Assembly (NCBI GenBank): GCA_028293125.1
Contig: JAQGPJ010000103.1
Span: forward strand, 146,866-210,865
Reading direction: 5' to 3'
From: Verrucomicrobiales bacterium
GTDB taxonomy: Bacteria > Verrucomicrobiota > Verrucomicrobiia > Verrucomicrobiales > V1-33
Length of the DNA: 64,000 nucleotides
The position numbers and the translations under genes are program-made. The notes below the pieces were generated by a model, which saw only the letters and a program-made list of their open reading frames with translations, did not search any database and was not told the origin of the DNA. How positions within the stretch are numbered: the first letter of the stretch is position 1; every line of letters begins with the position of its first letter. This document shows positions 16,965-26,951 of this stretch, one piece after another.

Positions 16965-19900
16965 TCATTTTTTCAGCGCTTTCTCGGCCTGAACACCTTG
17001 GCCGCCGCTGCGGCGCTTAACGTCCCAGTTTTTGAGGTTGCCCTCCTGGATCTGGCTGTTGTAGAAATCCACATTCTGCAGATAGGCGTCCTTGCTCAGC
17101 ACCTTGCCCCCGAAACTCTGGGGAATTTGAGGCGGATCGAACTCAACGTTTTTCAACATCCGGCCTTGGGGATCGACCGAGGAGGCTGGAGTGGTGGGGG
17201 TAACGCCGGGACTGGTCAGAGCCACGGTGCCCCGGTGGAAGGCGTAACGGTTGTCCCCCTGCCGCACGATGACGGTGGCGGTGCCGCTCAGGCCGCTGGC
17301 TTCGAAGATGCCGCGCGGGTCCGTCTGACCGGACTGGATGCCGGTGACTCCGCTGGCTATGGCCTTGACCTCGGCCCCGGCCACAAACTTGCCGTCGGCG
17401 GCGCCAAGCACATTCACGCGCACGCTGCCGGCGCCGGCGTCCTCTCGCACATCCAGCTTCAGCCCCGTGATCAGCACCAGACCGCTGGTGAACAGATCGT
17501 CTCCCCGCGCGATCACCAGATAGGCCCCCTCCTCTTTCAAAGGCAGCACCGCGTCCGTGTGAAGGTCGGTCCATGGCGCGGCCTGCGCGGTGTCCACGGG
17601 CACGGAGGCCTCCGGCGCGATGCCGGCGAGGTTGACGCTGGTGACCCGGCTGAGATTTTTCTCCCGGAGATAGAGTTTCATCAGGTCCACCTTGTAAATC
17701 TGGAGGGAGACCTCTTTCACATTGCGGTGGCCCACGCTGATCCTGACCTCCTGTCCCGGCGTGAGGGTGGTGATCTCCGGCACATTGATTTTTTTCTCCT
17801 CGAAAGCGGCCAGGGCATCGGCGGCGTCAGGGTACTTGGCCTTCACTTTGCGGTACCAGTCCACAGCTTCGGCGGGCTTGCCCTCGGCGTGGTAAATCTG
17901 GCCGGTGATGTAGCGCGCCAGATCGCGGTCACGACTTCCGCCATTGGCCACCGGTGCCGCCGCCGCCAGCGCCTCCGCGTAGTGGAACTGCCAGAAGTGC
18001 CCCAGCGCCGCCATATACTGGAACTGGCTGGCGAAGGGGCTGTCCGGCCAGCGTTTTCCGGCGGACTCCGCGGCGGCGGTGACCGCGGCGTAGTCCTTCA
18101 GGGCGAAGAACGCATTGGTCAGGCTGAAGGCCGCGTCGTCCGCGAGGGCGTCGGCGGGATAGAGGGTGATGAAGCGGTTGAGCAGATCCCGGCTGCGCTC
18201 CAGCAGGGCGTTTTTCTCCAGTTTTTTCTGTCCCCGGCGGACGGAGACGCCCTCCGCGTTGGCGGCATTGCGGAACAGGCCCTGACTCAGGGCGAACAGG
18301 GCACCGCGGGCGTCCTCGCTGTCGGGCGAGTCGAACCACAGCGCCTCCTGGAAGTCCACGCTGCCGGCGTAGTCGCCCCGGTCCTCCAGGGCGGCGCTGA
18401 TGCCGGAGTCCGAAAGGAAATTCGCCTCCACCGCCGCGCTGAAGACATTGGCCCCGCGCTCGTGCTCGCCGATTTTCTGATAGGCCCGGCCCACGCGCAG
18501 GATGCGGTCGAAGGGGATCAGCAGGCTTGGATGCCGTTCATTCAGAGTTTCAAAGGCCTGCACGATCTGCGCGGCGTCGCCGTCCGGGGTGTCGGTCAGC
18601 AGCCACAGTCTCATGCGGGTCAGGTCCTTTTCAAAATCCGCCCTCCTCGCCGAGGGGGCCAGGGCATCAAGGTGCTTCAGGCACTCCGCCGGGTTTCCGC
18701 CCTCGAACGTCAGCCGGGCCAGCTCAAAGTGCTCCGCCTGGTTCATCTCGTAAGGATCCGGCGACTTTCCGCCCGGTGCCAGCACCGTCAGCGAGGCCGG
18801 AACGCCGGGCCGGTATTTGGCGAGGTCGTAGGCATCGCTGAGAATGGATGGGGCCAACGTGGAAACGCCGGGTGCCAGAGCCACGATCCGGTATTTCAGA
18901 GGCTCGATCACTCCCGGTCCATAGACTAGCCTGATGCGGTCCGGAAAAATGTCCACCCGGTTCCAGTTGCCCTCTAGGCTGTCGGGCACCAAGGCGAAAC
19001 AGGCGGGAATCGGCTCCTCCCAGATCAGATACTGCGGATGCCGGGTGGCCTCCAGATCGTTTTCTCTGAGCCGCACCTCGACATTCAGGATCTGGCCGGT
19101 CTCCGCCGTTTTCACGGGGCTGGTGCTGGCGGCGTTCAGCTCCGTGCCGCTGTGCCACAGGGGAAGATGCAGGTACCGGCGGCTGGCAAACTCCGGATTG
19201 GCCCACGGTTTGGGATCGGAGAGTTCCTTGGGCACACTGGCGAGGACAAGGGAGACGATGACCCGTTTTCCGTCCTTTGGCTGAACGGTGAGCCCATTGA
19301 CGCCCTCCGCCACCGGCAGCGCCACCCGGTCAGGATTGCCGTTCTGATCCAGCGGGCCCTGCGCCGTGGAGAACTGCGCGTCCCCGGGCTCCGTCCAGTC
19401 ATTGCCACCCGTGAACCATGCGTCCAGCGCCACCGCCACGGGTCCGGCGGACAGCAGCCGCGCGTCCGGACTCATCAGCCGCGAGCTCAGCAGGGAGTTC
19501 ACCGCCGCCGCTCCGGTGGCGGATGCGGGATCCAGGCGGGCGGCGCTCCAGAGCACCATGGCCGCCACCAGCTCCGGCTCGCCGAGCCTGACAATACGGA
19601 TGCTTCCCTGCCACGACGCGGTCTCCAAGGTGGAGCCTGTTTTTCCGCGGACCGCCCGATCCTCCAGCGTTTTCAAAAGCTGCCGGGCCTCCTCCGGGCG
19701 GTCCATGCGAACCAGCGCCGCCGTCAGGAAAGCGAGGGCGCTGTCCGAAAGTTTGTCCCTGACGCGCAGCAGCGGCGCGGCATTGGCATAGTCGGCCTGC
19801 CCGGCGGCGGCCATGGCCTGCAGCACCGCCGCCTTTCTCTCGTAGTCGTCCACCGGGATGCCGGCGTAGCTGGCGGTCAGGAATTTCCCCACCCGGTCCT

Positions 19901-22900
19901 GAAGTTTGTCACTGACCGTGATGCCCGCCTGTTTGGCCGTGTGCAGCGCCCACCAGGTCCAGGCGGTTGTCAGGATGTCCGGGGAAATATCCAGCCCGCC
20001 CCACGCCCAGCCTCCGCCCTGCTCCCGCAGCGCCAGTTCACTGACCAGTTCACGGCAGCGCGCGGTCAGCGCCTCCACCTCCGCCTTGCGTTCATCCCCC
20101 GCTTTCCGCAGGCGCTGTATCAAGGTCACCTTCGCCAGCAGTTCCGAAGCCGGCATCAGCTCCGCATTCCCTCCGGAGGATGCAGCCGCCAAAGCGGCGA
20201 GCAGATCGCCGGGGGTGCGGAAAATACGGCCCGCCGCATACTTCAAGGGCTCCGCCGGCACGCCGGGCGCGGAAAGCCCGAAGACACTGTTTCCGGACAG
20301 CACGCCGCCGGCGGTTGTCACTTTGGCGGAGGATCCCAGGTAAGGAACACTACTGTCAGGTTTTTCGGCAGCCGGGGCCCAGGCCGCCAGCAGCTGGCCG
20401 TCGGCTGATTCCAGCCGGATGCCGGTGGCCCCTCCCTCAATGCTGGTCTCCATCGGGAAAAGCATGCGGAGATTTGCCTTCTCCAGCTTGATCTCCGTCT
20501 GGCAGCGGGTGCGCCCGGTTCCGGTCACTTTCAGAGTTCCCTCCAGCCCCGAAGGATTGGTCACCACCAGCAGCGCGGAGGCGGCCTCGGGCTTGATCAC
20601 CCTCAGCCCAAGGGGATGCCTGATCTCCACCGGCAGGGAAGCTTGGGTGACGCCCGACTGCGGTGTCCACACTTGGACCACCGCCTGCCATTGCCCATCC
20701 GGCAGTTCACCCGCATGGAAAGCCCCCGCCTCCCGCTCCGCCGTTCTCCAGGCGGGAGCGGCGGTCAACGCGCCCGCAGCCCCTTCCGTATCCGCTCCGC
20801 CGCCGGCCTTGCTGCTGAACAGAACCGCCAGCGGCATCCTCAAAGGAGTTCCCACGGTTCCGGGCTCAGCGAATATTTCTCCGGCTCCGCCGGAGGCCGC
20901 ATCCGGAATGGCCGGCAGGATAATCGACTGAACGAAGCTGTCGGCGGCGCGCCTCACCCCCGTGGCGAACAGCAGCAGTCCAGCACTGCGGGAGGAGGGA
21001 CTCCCTTGCTGGACGAAACAGTTGAGGTCTGTAAAGACTTTATTGTCAGTGAGGAGAACCGAATTGGAGCGGTTGAGGTCGGACTCCAGTCCCTGCACCG
21101 CTATCAGCCGCAACTGATCATTCGCGGCAACCTCGACCGCACCCGCGGGGACGCCCGTGGCCGGCTCGACCTTGACGGAGGTTCCAGGAAACATCAGATC
21201 CGCGCTGGTGTGGATGGCCAGCCGCAGGTCACGGGGTTTCAACAGTGGCAGCAGCTCCTGCCTGGCGGTTCCGGGGGCGACGGAGGTGCCGGAAAAATCC
21301 GCCTCGGGATCCGGCGAGGTCCGGATCATGCCATGCAGCACCGTGGCCGCCACCGGCTTGCCGTCCATTCCCGTGACCTCCACCGCGGGGTTCCCGCCAG
21401 GGACCGCCGCCGGCTTCAGCGCCACATTCAGGCTCCGCCGCACTTGGAGGCCCACGGAGGCGGCGCAGAGCCGCCGGCCATCCAGCGCCGTGGCCGTCAC
21501 TTGGAAATTCGGCGCATGGGCAGCGGTGACCGGCAGCGGCAGATCCGTCAGGCCCTGCGGCACGGAGAGCAGCTGATGACTCAGAAAGCGGTCCGCGGAG
21601 GCGGTGACGAGCACGTGGTTGAAGGGCTTGAGCGACTGCAGCCTCAGCACGGCGGTGGAGCCCTCATTCACCGTGGCGGCGGACGCGAACAGACGGAGCG
21701 CGTGGGGATCCGCGCCGCCGGAGGCGTAAAACGGTTTTTGAACGGCCACCTTGCCGTCCGGAAACGCGAAGCGCACCTCATAATGTCCTCCGTCCCCGAT
21801 TTTGAAGGTGCTGACCGCCTCCCCTGTGATTTCATCGACGGTCAGTTCCTGAGACTCCACCTTCTCTTCAGCGGTCGGAGGCGGAGTGTAGCTGATCCAT
21901 GGCACCCCCTCCAGAACCCGCGAGGGTGGTGGAGCCGTATAGCGGAACAAAGTGGCCGTGACGGGCCGGGCGGCGGCCCTGCCGTCATAACCGAGGGCGC
22001 GGATCTTGGCGGTCATGGCACCGCCGGCGGGCACTGTTTCCGGAGCCTGAAAGATCATGATATTGCCTTCCACGGTGGTGACCTGGAGGTTGCCGGTCAC
22101 CGGCTGGGCCGAAGGCTGTTTGGGCAGGCGGACGGTCACCGACTCCATGCGCCACGGGGTTTCCGTGCCGGAGGTGGCCTGCACCTCAAACTGCAGCACG
22201 CCGGCGGCATCCGTCTCCGCCCGTCCGGTGTGGCCATCGGGAAAGGTGATCTCCACCTCCTCGCCGGCCAGGGGCAGCCCCCAAGGCCAGTCCGCCATCA
22301 GGGTGGCCTGCACTTTGGCGCCGGGCCTGGCGACAGGCGCGGCGAGCTTCAGCAGCAGTCTGGGCGTATGGTCCGCCGAGGCCTCCATCACGGGAAATTC
22401 GGCACTGATCAGCACTTGTTCGTCCGTCGCCAGCAGCTGTGCCTTGTAGCCGCCCGCAGGGGCGTTGGAGGGGATTTTAAACTGTCCCCGCACGGTGCCG
22501 TCTGCCTCCCATGAGACCGGCTGCGCCAGCACCAGACGGTTGTCAGGCGCGAGAATGCGCAGGGTGGCGGCCCCGGCCGCCGGCTTCATGGCTCCCTCTT
22601 TGCGCTCCCGGCGCAGCATGAGAAAGCCCGCCGTCTGGCCGGGGAAATACTCAGGGCGGTCAAAGACGGAGTGCACGGCGTAATCCGGCTGCTCCGTGAC
22701 GGTCAGGCCGGTCAGATCCAGCCCGGACACCATGGCTCCCTGGGAAGTCAGGACAAAAGCCCGCACGGTGTCCGGCAGAGCTTCGTGGGGCAGCAGGAAA
22801 ACACCGTCGTCCCCGGTTTTGCCGTTGGCGATGATGCTTTTGCCATCGCTCACCAGCACACTGGCCCCGGCGGCGGGTTTGTTTTCACGGGCGTTGAGGG

Positions 22901-25100
22901 CCAGCACCAGCAGGCCGCCCCGCGTGGCCTCGGTGATGAGTTCGATATCACTGCGCACCACCAGCGTGGTGGCCTGCCAGTCGTCGCCCTCCACCCGCAC
23001 CACGCAGGCCCCGGCGGCGTTGTCAGGAAAGGGGATGTCAATTTTCTGCTGGAGGCTGCGCCACTGCTCATAACCGCCGATCTCCACCTCCCACGTTTTT
23101 TCAGGGGCGATGAGATCCACGTCCAGCTTCTCCAGCCCGTCGAGGCGGTGGGCGCTGCGCAGCCAGGCCCCAAGGTCGAGGGCGTAGCGGCTCACTTTCA
23201 CCTTTTTGATATTCCGCACACTCAGCGCCAGGTGCGGCACCTCATTGGTGCGGAAAACACGGGGCGCGGAGATGGCCAGGGACTTCTCCTCCAGAATCGC
23301 GGCCCGCTGTTTGGCCAGGGGCGCCCACTGCCCCCAGGTCAGCCGGCGGAAAGCGGCGAGCCCCTCCTCAGTCCGGTCCAGCTTGTCTGTCAGGATGAGG
23401 GCGGTGTTGTAAAGCGCCAGCGAGGCCTCATCCGAGTCCGGATACTTCGCGATAAGCCGCGACCACTGCTCAATGGCGCTGCGGAAGAGATCCAGCGTGG
23501 CGGCGGCGGGCAACGGGCCATCCAGGGTTTTGACGCGGTCATCCAGCTCCCTCACCTGGGCGGCGGCGTAGGGGGTCTGTCCATAAATGAACAGAATCTG
23601 CCGGGCGCGTCCATCCAGAGGGTATTGGGTCAGGAAGGCGTCCAGCCTCTCCCGCGCCTGCTTTGCATCCCCGGCCGCCACCGCCTCCAAGCTGATCTGA
23701 AATTCCGCATCGATGATCCGCTGCTGGGCCTCCGCCCACTGGCCTCCGTTGGGATGGTTCACCGTGTAGGCGCGCCAGCGGGCGATGGCGGACTCAAACT
23801 TTTTCCGGTCAAATTCGGTCTGCGCGGTTTTGAATAGCGTTTCCTGCCTCCGGCGGCTGAGCGTATCGGCAGGGGAAAGACCACTGGCCGGATCCGGCGC
23901 GGCATTCGCAGGCAGCCGGGGATCAAACTGATAGTTTTTCCCGTCAATAAAATCAGCGAACGCCGCCAGCGCCTCATCCGTGCGGCCCAGCGCCAGCAGG
24001 TCCTGCCCAATCAGCCGCGACGCCTCCGGAGCCTGGGTGTCCGCGGGCCACGCGGCGAGAAAAGCCTGCAGGGCATCAATATGACGGGGGAAATCGGTGG
24101 ATGAGGATGCCGCCACCTGCCTGATTTGCTGGACTTGCTGGTTGTAGGCCGGCGGCGGAAGGAGGCTATTAGCCCGATGCGAAGGTATGGTGTTGGCACT
24201 GTTGGCCTCCCCCTCCGGAACGGACTGGAACTGATCGGCATACATCGCCGGTCCTCCGATGATCTGGCAGCGCAGCCAGGCGGCCGAAGCCATCATTCCG
24301 GGTTCCGGAGCCGGCTGCAGCGCCAGCAGAGAATCCACGGTTTTCAGCGCCGGCCCCCAGTCCGGACGCGACATCAGGCACTGCGTCAGCCGCAAACGGG
24401 CTTCGGGGATGTGCCTGCCGGGCTGGATGAAGCGTTTCGCGCCGCGGGGTTTCTCCACTGCCGGGCCGGCGTCGCCACGGGCTCCTTGGGCGTCCGGCGA
24501 GCCCGGCCGGCCCACCCCTGCGGGAATCCAGTCCCGGTCGAACTGGATCAGGTAATCATTCAGCACCGCTAGGGCATTCTCCGCCTGGCCCAGTTTCTGA
24601 AGCGTGACCGCCAGCTTGAAAAGCGTGGCCTCCGTGAAGTCCGGCGTCTGGAACTCCACCTCCAGCGCCCGGCGGTACAGCAGGGCGGCGGCCGCGGGAT
24701 TGGCCGGTGGAACGTCAATTTCGCCGGGAGCGGGAACACGCGCCAGTTCATCGCCGAATTCCGCAAGCCGGCCTGCCAGTCCATCCTTCCGCGCAGAGGC
24801 AAGAGCCTGCGCGGCCTCCCCCGCCAGAAGGGTCTCCGCCTCCGCGAATTTCTTCTGATCGGACAGCGCCTGCGCTTTCAGAAACCGGGCCTTGCGGGCC
24901 CATCGGGAATCCGCCGGCACGGCTTCAGCAGCCGTCACCGCCTCCGCCGCTTTCCCATCCGCCAGACTGGCCGCCGCCTGCCCGTACTGGCGCGCCCGGA
25001 GCTGATCCTCGGCCTCCCCCAGGGCGTCGGCTTTCAGGGAGGGCATAAAACCTGCAGCCAGGGGGATCAGCAGAACCGGGAAAAACAGGGAAGGTTTCAT
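16965..25100 (-). CDS. Giant secreted alpha-2-macroglobulin-like protein with TPR regions
   Basis: 2711 residues. A signal peptide (MKPSLFFPVLLIPLAAGFMP) is followed by TPR-like helical repeats (about 25-600), an MG1-like domain (HLALSVRNIKKVKVSRYALD, about 630), a series of macroglobulin beta domains, a bait-like region, and an alpha-alpha toroid of the thioester-domain type (GGGWAWGGLDISPDILTTAW, about 1690). After it come a receptor-like beta domain, a second TPR stretch (about 2120-2430) and a second MG1-like domain (VRISVGHRNVKEVSLQIYKV, about 2460). The CxEQ thioester expected just before the toroid is not seen; the stretch there reads ASSGGNAELMPASELLAKV. Bacterial A2Ms trap foreign proteases in the periplasm; without the thioester this one would trap non-covalently or do something else. 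The start at 25100 was chosen for the signal peptide. Confidence 0.82.
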   Translation of the reverse strand: MKPSLFFPVLLIPLAAGFMPSLKADALGEAEDQLRARQYGQAAASLADGKAAEAVTAAEAVPADSRWARKARFLKAQALSDQKKFAEAETLLAGEAAQALASARKDGLAGRLAEFGDELARVPAPGEIDVPPANPAAAALLYRRALEVEFQTPDFTEATLFKLAVTLQKLGQAENALAVLNDYLIQFDRDWIPAGVGRPGSPDAQGARGDAGPAVEKPRGAKRFIQPGRHIPEARLRLTQCLMSRPDWGPALKTVDSLLALQPAPEPGMMASAAWLRCQIIGGPAMYADQFQSVPEGEANSANTIPSHRANSLLPPPAYNQQVQQIRQVAASSSTDFPRHIDALQAFLAAWPADTQAPEASRLIGQDLLALGRTDEALAAFADFIDGKNYQFDPRLPANAAPDPASGLSPADTLSRRRQETLFKTAQTEFDRKKFESAIARWRAYTVNHPNGGQWAEAQQRIIDAEFQISLEAVAAGDAKQARERLDAFLTQYPLDGRARQILFIYGQTPYAAAQVRELDDRVKTLDGPLPAAATLDLFRSAIEQWSRLIAKYPDSDEASLALYNTALILTDKLDRTEEGLAAFRRLTWGQWAPLAKQRAAILEEKSLAISAPRVFRTNEVPHLALSVRNIKKVKVSRYALDLGAWLRSAHRLDGLEKLDVDLIAPEKTWEVEIGGYEQWRSLQQKIDIPFPDNAAGACVVRVEGDDWQATTLVVRSDIELITEATRGGLLVLALNARENKPAAGASVLVSDGKSIIANGKTGDDGVFLLPHEALPDTVRAFVLTSQGAMVSGLDLTGLTVTEQPDYAVHSVFDRPEYFPGQTAGFLMLRRERKEGAMKPAAGAATLRILAPDNRLVLAQPVSWEADGTVRGQFKIPSNAPAGGYKAQLLATDEQVLISAEFPVMEASADHTPRLLLKLAAPVARPGAKVQATLMADWPWGLPLAGEEVEITFPDGHTGRAETDAAGVLQFEVQATSGTETPWRMESVTVRLPKQPSAQPVTGNLQVTTVEGNIMIFQAPETVPAGGAMTAKIRALGYDGRAAARPVTATLFRYTAPPPSRVLEGVPWISYTPPPTAEEKVESQELTVDEITGEAVSTFKIGDGGHYEVRFAFPDGKVAVQKPFYASGGADPHALRLFASAATVNEGSTAVLRLQSLKPFNHVLVTASADRFLSHQLLSVPQGLTDLPLPVTAAHAPNFQVTATALDGRRLCAASVGLQVRRSLNVALKPAAVPGGNPAVEVTGMDGKPVAATVLHGMIRTSPDPEADFSGTSVAPGTARQELLPLLKPRDLRLAIHTSADLMFPGTSVKVEPATGVPAGAVEVAANDQLRLIAVQGLESDLNRSNSVLLTDNKVFTDLNCFVQQGSPSSRSAGLLLFATGVRRAADSFVQSIILPAIPDAASGGAGEIFAEPGTVGTPLRMPLAVLFSSKAGGGADTEGAAGALTAAPAWRTAEREAGAFHAGELPDGQWQAVVQVWTPQSGVTQASLPVEIRHPLGLRVIKPEAASALLVVTNPSGLEGTLKVTGTGRTRCQTEIKLEKANLRMLFPMETSIEGGATGIRLESADGQLLAAWAPAAEKPDSSVPYLGSSAKVTTAGGVLSGNSVFGLSAPGVPAEPLKYAAGRIFRTPGDLLAALAAASSGGNAELMPASELLAKVTLIQRLRKAGDERKAEVEALTARCRELVSELALREQGGGWAWGGLDISPDILTTAWTWWALHTAKQAGITVSDKLQDRVGKFLTASYAGIPVDDYERKAAVLQAMAAAGQADYANAAPLLRVRDKLSDSALAFLTAALVRMDRPEEARQLLKTLEDRAVRGKTGSTLETASWQGSIRIVRLGEPELVAAMVLWSAARLDPASATGAAAVNSLLSSRLMSPDARLLSAGPVAVALDAWFTGGNDWTEPGDAQFSTAQGPLDQNGNPDRVALPVAEGVNGLTVQPKDGKRVIVSLVLASVPKELSDPKPWANPEFASRRYLHLPLWHSGTELNAASTSPVKTAETGQILNVEVRLRENDLEATRHPQYLIWEEPIPACFALVPDSLEGNWNRVDIFPDRIRLVYGPGVIEPLKYRIVALAPGVSTLAPSILSDAYDLAKYRPGVPASLTVLAPGGKSPDPYEMNQAEHFELARLTFEGGNPAECLKHLDALAPSARRADFEKDLTRMRLWLLTDTPDGDAAQIVQAFETLNERHPSLLIPFDRILRVGRAYQKIGEHERGANVFSAAVEANFLSDSGISAALEDRGDYAGSVDFQEALWFDSPDSEDARGALFALSQGLFRNAANAEGVSVRRGQKKLEKNALLERSRDLLNRFITLYPADALADDAAFSLTNAFFALKDYAAVTAAAESAGKRWPDSPFASQFQYMAALGHFWQFHYAEALAAAAPVANGGSRDRDLARYITGQIYHAEGKPAEAVDWYRKVKAKYPDAADALAAFEEKKINVPEITTLTPGQEVRISVGHRNVKEVSLQIYKVDLMKLYLREKNLSRVTSVNLAGIAPEASVPVDTAQAAPWTDLHTDAVLPLKEEGAYLVIARGDDLFTSGLVLITGLKLDVREDAGAGSVRVNVLGAADGKFVAGAEVKAIASGVTGIQSGQTDPRGIFEASGLSGTATVIVRQGDNRYAFHRGTVALTSPGVTPTTPASSVDPQGRMLKNVEFDPPQIPQSFGGKVLSKDAYLQNVDFYNSQIQEGNLKNWDVKRRSGGQGVQAEKALKK

Positions 25101-25284
25101 ATAGGAGGGGGGAAGCCTGAGCAGTAACTGCCAATCCGTCAGGAACAGCTGTCCGGGGACCATTCCACCCTGACCGTATAACAGAACGGCATCTGTAAAA
25201 ACAATGTAAAAAAGACTGAACAACGGACGGGACGGGCCGCTCCAAAAGAAAAAATTTCAGGCTGGGAGCGAAATTACTTTGCAA

Positions 25285-25310
25285 CACAAAGTTCTTTGTG
25301 CCACAAAGTG
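25285..25310. promoter_or_regulatory. Triple CACAAAG operator-like site in divergent promoter region
   Basis: CACAAAG at 25285-25291, its inverse CTTTGTG at 25294-25300 (2-base spacer) and a third copy CACAAAG at 25302-25308. The site lies between the start of the giant A2M gene (minus, 25100) and the start of the first membrane-protein gene (plus, 25364), so it could control both. The arrangement suggests cooperative binding of a dimeric repressor or activator. Confidence 0.5.
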
Positions 25311-25363
25311 TAAGCTGGAAAATTTTCTACGGCAACCGACGTTTGAAAGCTACCTTGTTTTAC

Positions 25364-26074
25364 ATGCAACCATCTCTATTTCATCAGGCTCTGCGCGAGC
25401 TGCCAGTCCTGTGCCAAGGACGGACCGAGAGACTGGGAGAGTGGCTGGCGAACCCCACCGGAGCCCGTCTGGCAGCCTGCGCCGTGGCCATCGCCGCCGG
25501 CGGGGCGGCCTATGGGTTCACGCTGGGACTGTGGCGCGCGCCCCTCATGGGGGGCTATGTGGCGCTGAAGCTGCCGCTGCTGCTGGGCCTGACCCTGCTG
25601 ACCAACGGGCTGATGAACGGCATGCTGGCGCAGGTGCTGGGAAGCGGTCTGAGTTTCCGCCAGACGGTGATGGCCATGCTGATGAGCTTCACGACTTTCG
25701 CGCTGATCACGGGAGCCCTGAGTCCCGTGGCGCTGGCTTTGGTGTGGAATGCCGCCGGACCTGGTGAGCCCGGCGGCAGTGTGGCCTACCGCGTGATCCT
25801 GCTGACCCAGACGGCGGTCATCGCCTTCGCGGGCATCACGGCGCACCGGCGGTTCTGGCCGGTGCTGCGGGCGGCCTCGGCCTCGCCACGGGCCGGGACG
25901 CTGGTGTTCCTGACGTGGCTGGCGGGCAATCTTTTTGTGGGCGCGCAGCTGTCCTGGAACCTGCGGCCCTTCTTCGGCCAGCCCGCACGGCCCGTGGAGC
26001 TGTTCCGCGCCGACTGGAACCGCAGCAGCTTCTACGAGTCCATTTACAAAAACCTGACCAGCTTTCTTCCCTGA
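25364..26074 (+). CDS. Polytopic membrane protein, paralogue of the next gene
   Basis: 236 residues with about six hydrophobic segments (LAACAVAIAAGGAAYGFTLG, LKLPLLLGLTLLTNGLMNG, MAMLMSFTTFALITGALSPV, VILLTQTAVIAFAGI, GTLVFLTWLAGNLFVGAQLS). The end, AQLSWNLRPFFGQPARPVEL followed by an aromatic-rich SSFYESIYKNL, recurs in altered form in the downstream gene, as does the amphipathic start. No enzyme motif is visible. The fold pattern is Yip1/YIF1-like, but this is only a topology comparison. The ATG at 25364 was chosen since upstream sequence is AT-rich and carries the operator-like repeat. 58 bases separate it from the next gene; the two are probably one operon. Confidence 0.6.
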   Translation: MQPSLFHQALRELPVLCQGRTERLGEWLANPTGARLAACAVAIAAGGAAYGFTLGLWRAPLMGGYVALKLPLLLGLTLLTNGLMNGMLAQVLGSGLSFRQTVMAMLMSFTTFALITGALSPVALALVWNAAGPGEPGGSVAYRVILLTQTAVIAFAGITAHRRFWPVLRAASASPRAGTLVFLTWLAGNLFVGAQLSWNLRPFFGQPARPVELFRADWNRSSFYESIYKNLTSFLP

Positions 26075-26132
26075 CCGGGCCGCGCGCCGGACCCTCTGAC
26101 TTATCCCCATCATTCACCCGCATCCATCTGTT

Positions 26133-26870
26133 ATGAACGATATTTCCTCACCACCGCCCCCCATGCCCGGCCCCCGGCCCATTCCCTCCAAGGCGCAGCC
26201 CCGCGTTATGATCCTCGAGCCCATGGACCGAACTCCCGGGCTCGCGGCCACCATGGAGGCGCTGCTGAAACGGCCGGGATCGGCGGTCAGGGAATTCGCC
26301 GAGGGCCTGCGGGCCGGCAAACTGAGTGCCAGCCTGACGACGGTCATCCTGGGCGGCCTCGCCTTGTTCGGGCTCACGGCGGTGGGATTCTCCAGCGGCG
26401 GGCAATGGTGGGCGACCCCTTTGAAGATGATATCCGGTCTGGCCCTGTCCACGGCCCTGTGCCTGCCAAGTTTCTATATCTTCTCCTGCCTTTCAGGACT
26501 GGAAATCTCCTTCCGGGCCTCTGTGGGACTGCTGATGACAGCCCTGGGGCTGACCGGGCTGCTGTTGGCGGGTTTCACTCCAGTGGTCTGGGTTTTTAGC
26601 CAGAGCACCGGATCGCTGGTGTTTCTGGGAGGCATCCTGCTGGCGGGGTGGCTGGTGGCGTTGTTTTTCGGGATGAAGCTGCTGACCTCGGGAGCCCGCG
26701 CCCTGGGCATGAAGGACGGCCTGCACCTGCGGATCTGGCTGGGTATCTTTGTGCTGGTCACCCTGCAGATGACCTGTGCCCTGAGGCCGCTGCTGGGAAA
26801 GGCGGACACCTTCCTGCCTAATGAGAAAAAGTTCTTCCTCCAGCACTGGGGCGAGCAGATAGGGGGATAG
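26133..26870 (+). CDS. Polytopic membrane protein, paralogue of the previous gene
   Basis: 245 residues. A Pro-rich cytosolic N-terminus (SSPPPPMPGPRPIPSKAQPR) precedes about six hydrophobic segments, including VILGGLALFGLTAVGFSSG, MISGLALSTALCLPSFYIFS, GLLMTALGLTGLLLAGFTP and IWLGIFVLVTLQMTCALRPL. The C-terminus ALRPLLGKADTFLPNEKKFF parallels LRPFFGQPARPVELFRADWN of the upstream protein, and SFYIFSCLSGLEISFRASVG parallels GMLAQVLGSGLSFRQTVMAM there, so the two arose by duplication. Function unknown. Located divergently from the A2M gene, which suggests an envelope role by context only. Confidence 0.6.
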   Translation: MNDISSPPPPMPGPRPIPSKAQPRVMILEPMDRTPGLAATMEALLKRPGSAVREFAEGLRAGKLSASLTTVILGGLALFGLTAVGFSSGGQWWATPLKMISGLALSTALCLPSFYIFSCLSGLEISFRASVGLLMTALGLTGLLLAGFTPVVWVFSQSTGSLVFLGGILLAGWLVALFFGMKLLTSGARALGMKDGLHLRIWLGIFVLVTLQMTCALRPLLGKADTFLPNEKKFFLQHWGEQIGG

Positions 26871-26951
26871 CATGCCGCTTGGTGATTCCTGCCTCCAGCG
26901 CCCCCGTTTCTCTTTTTCCGGCAGATGGGTTGCCTGGGAAATCCCGGAGGA

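Noticed and set aside
16884..18929. 681-codon open frame on the plus strand
   Set aside because: Antisense shadow of the A2M gene; same applies to 19038-20408 and 20616-22514.
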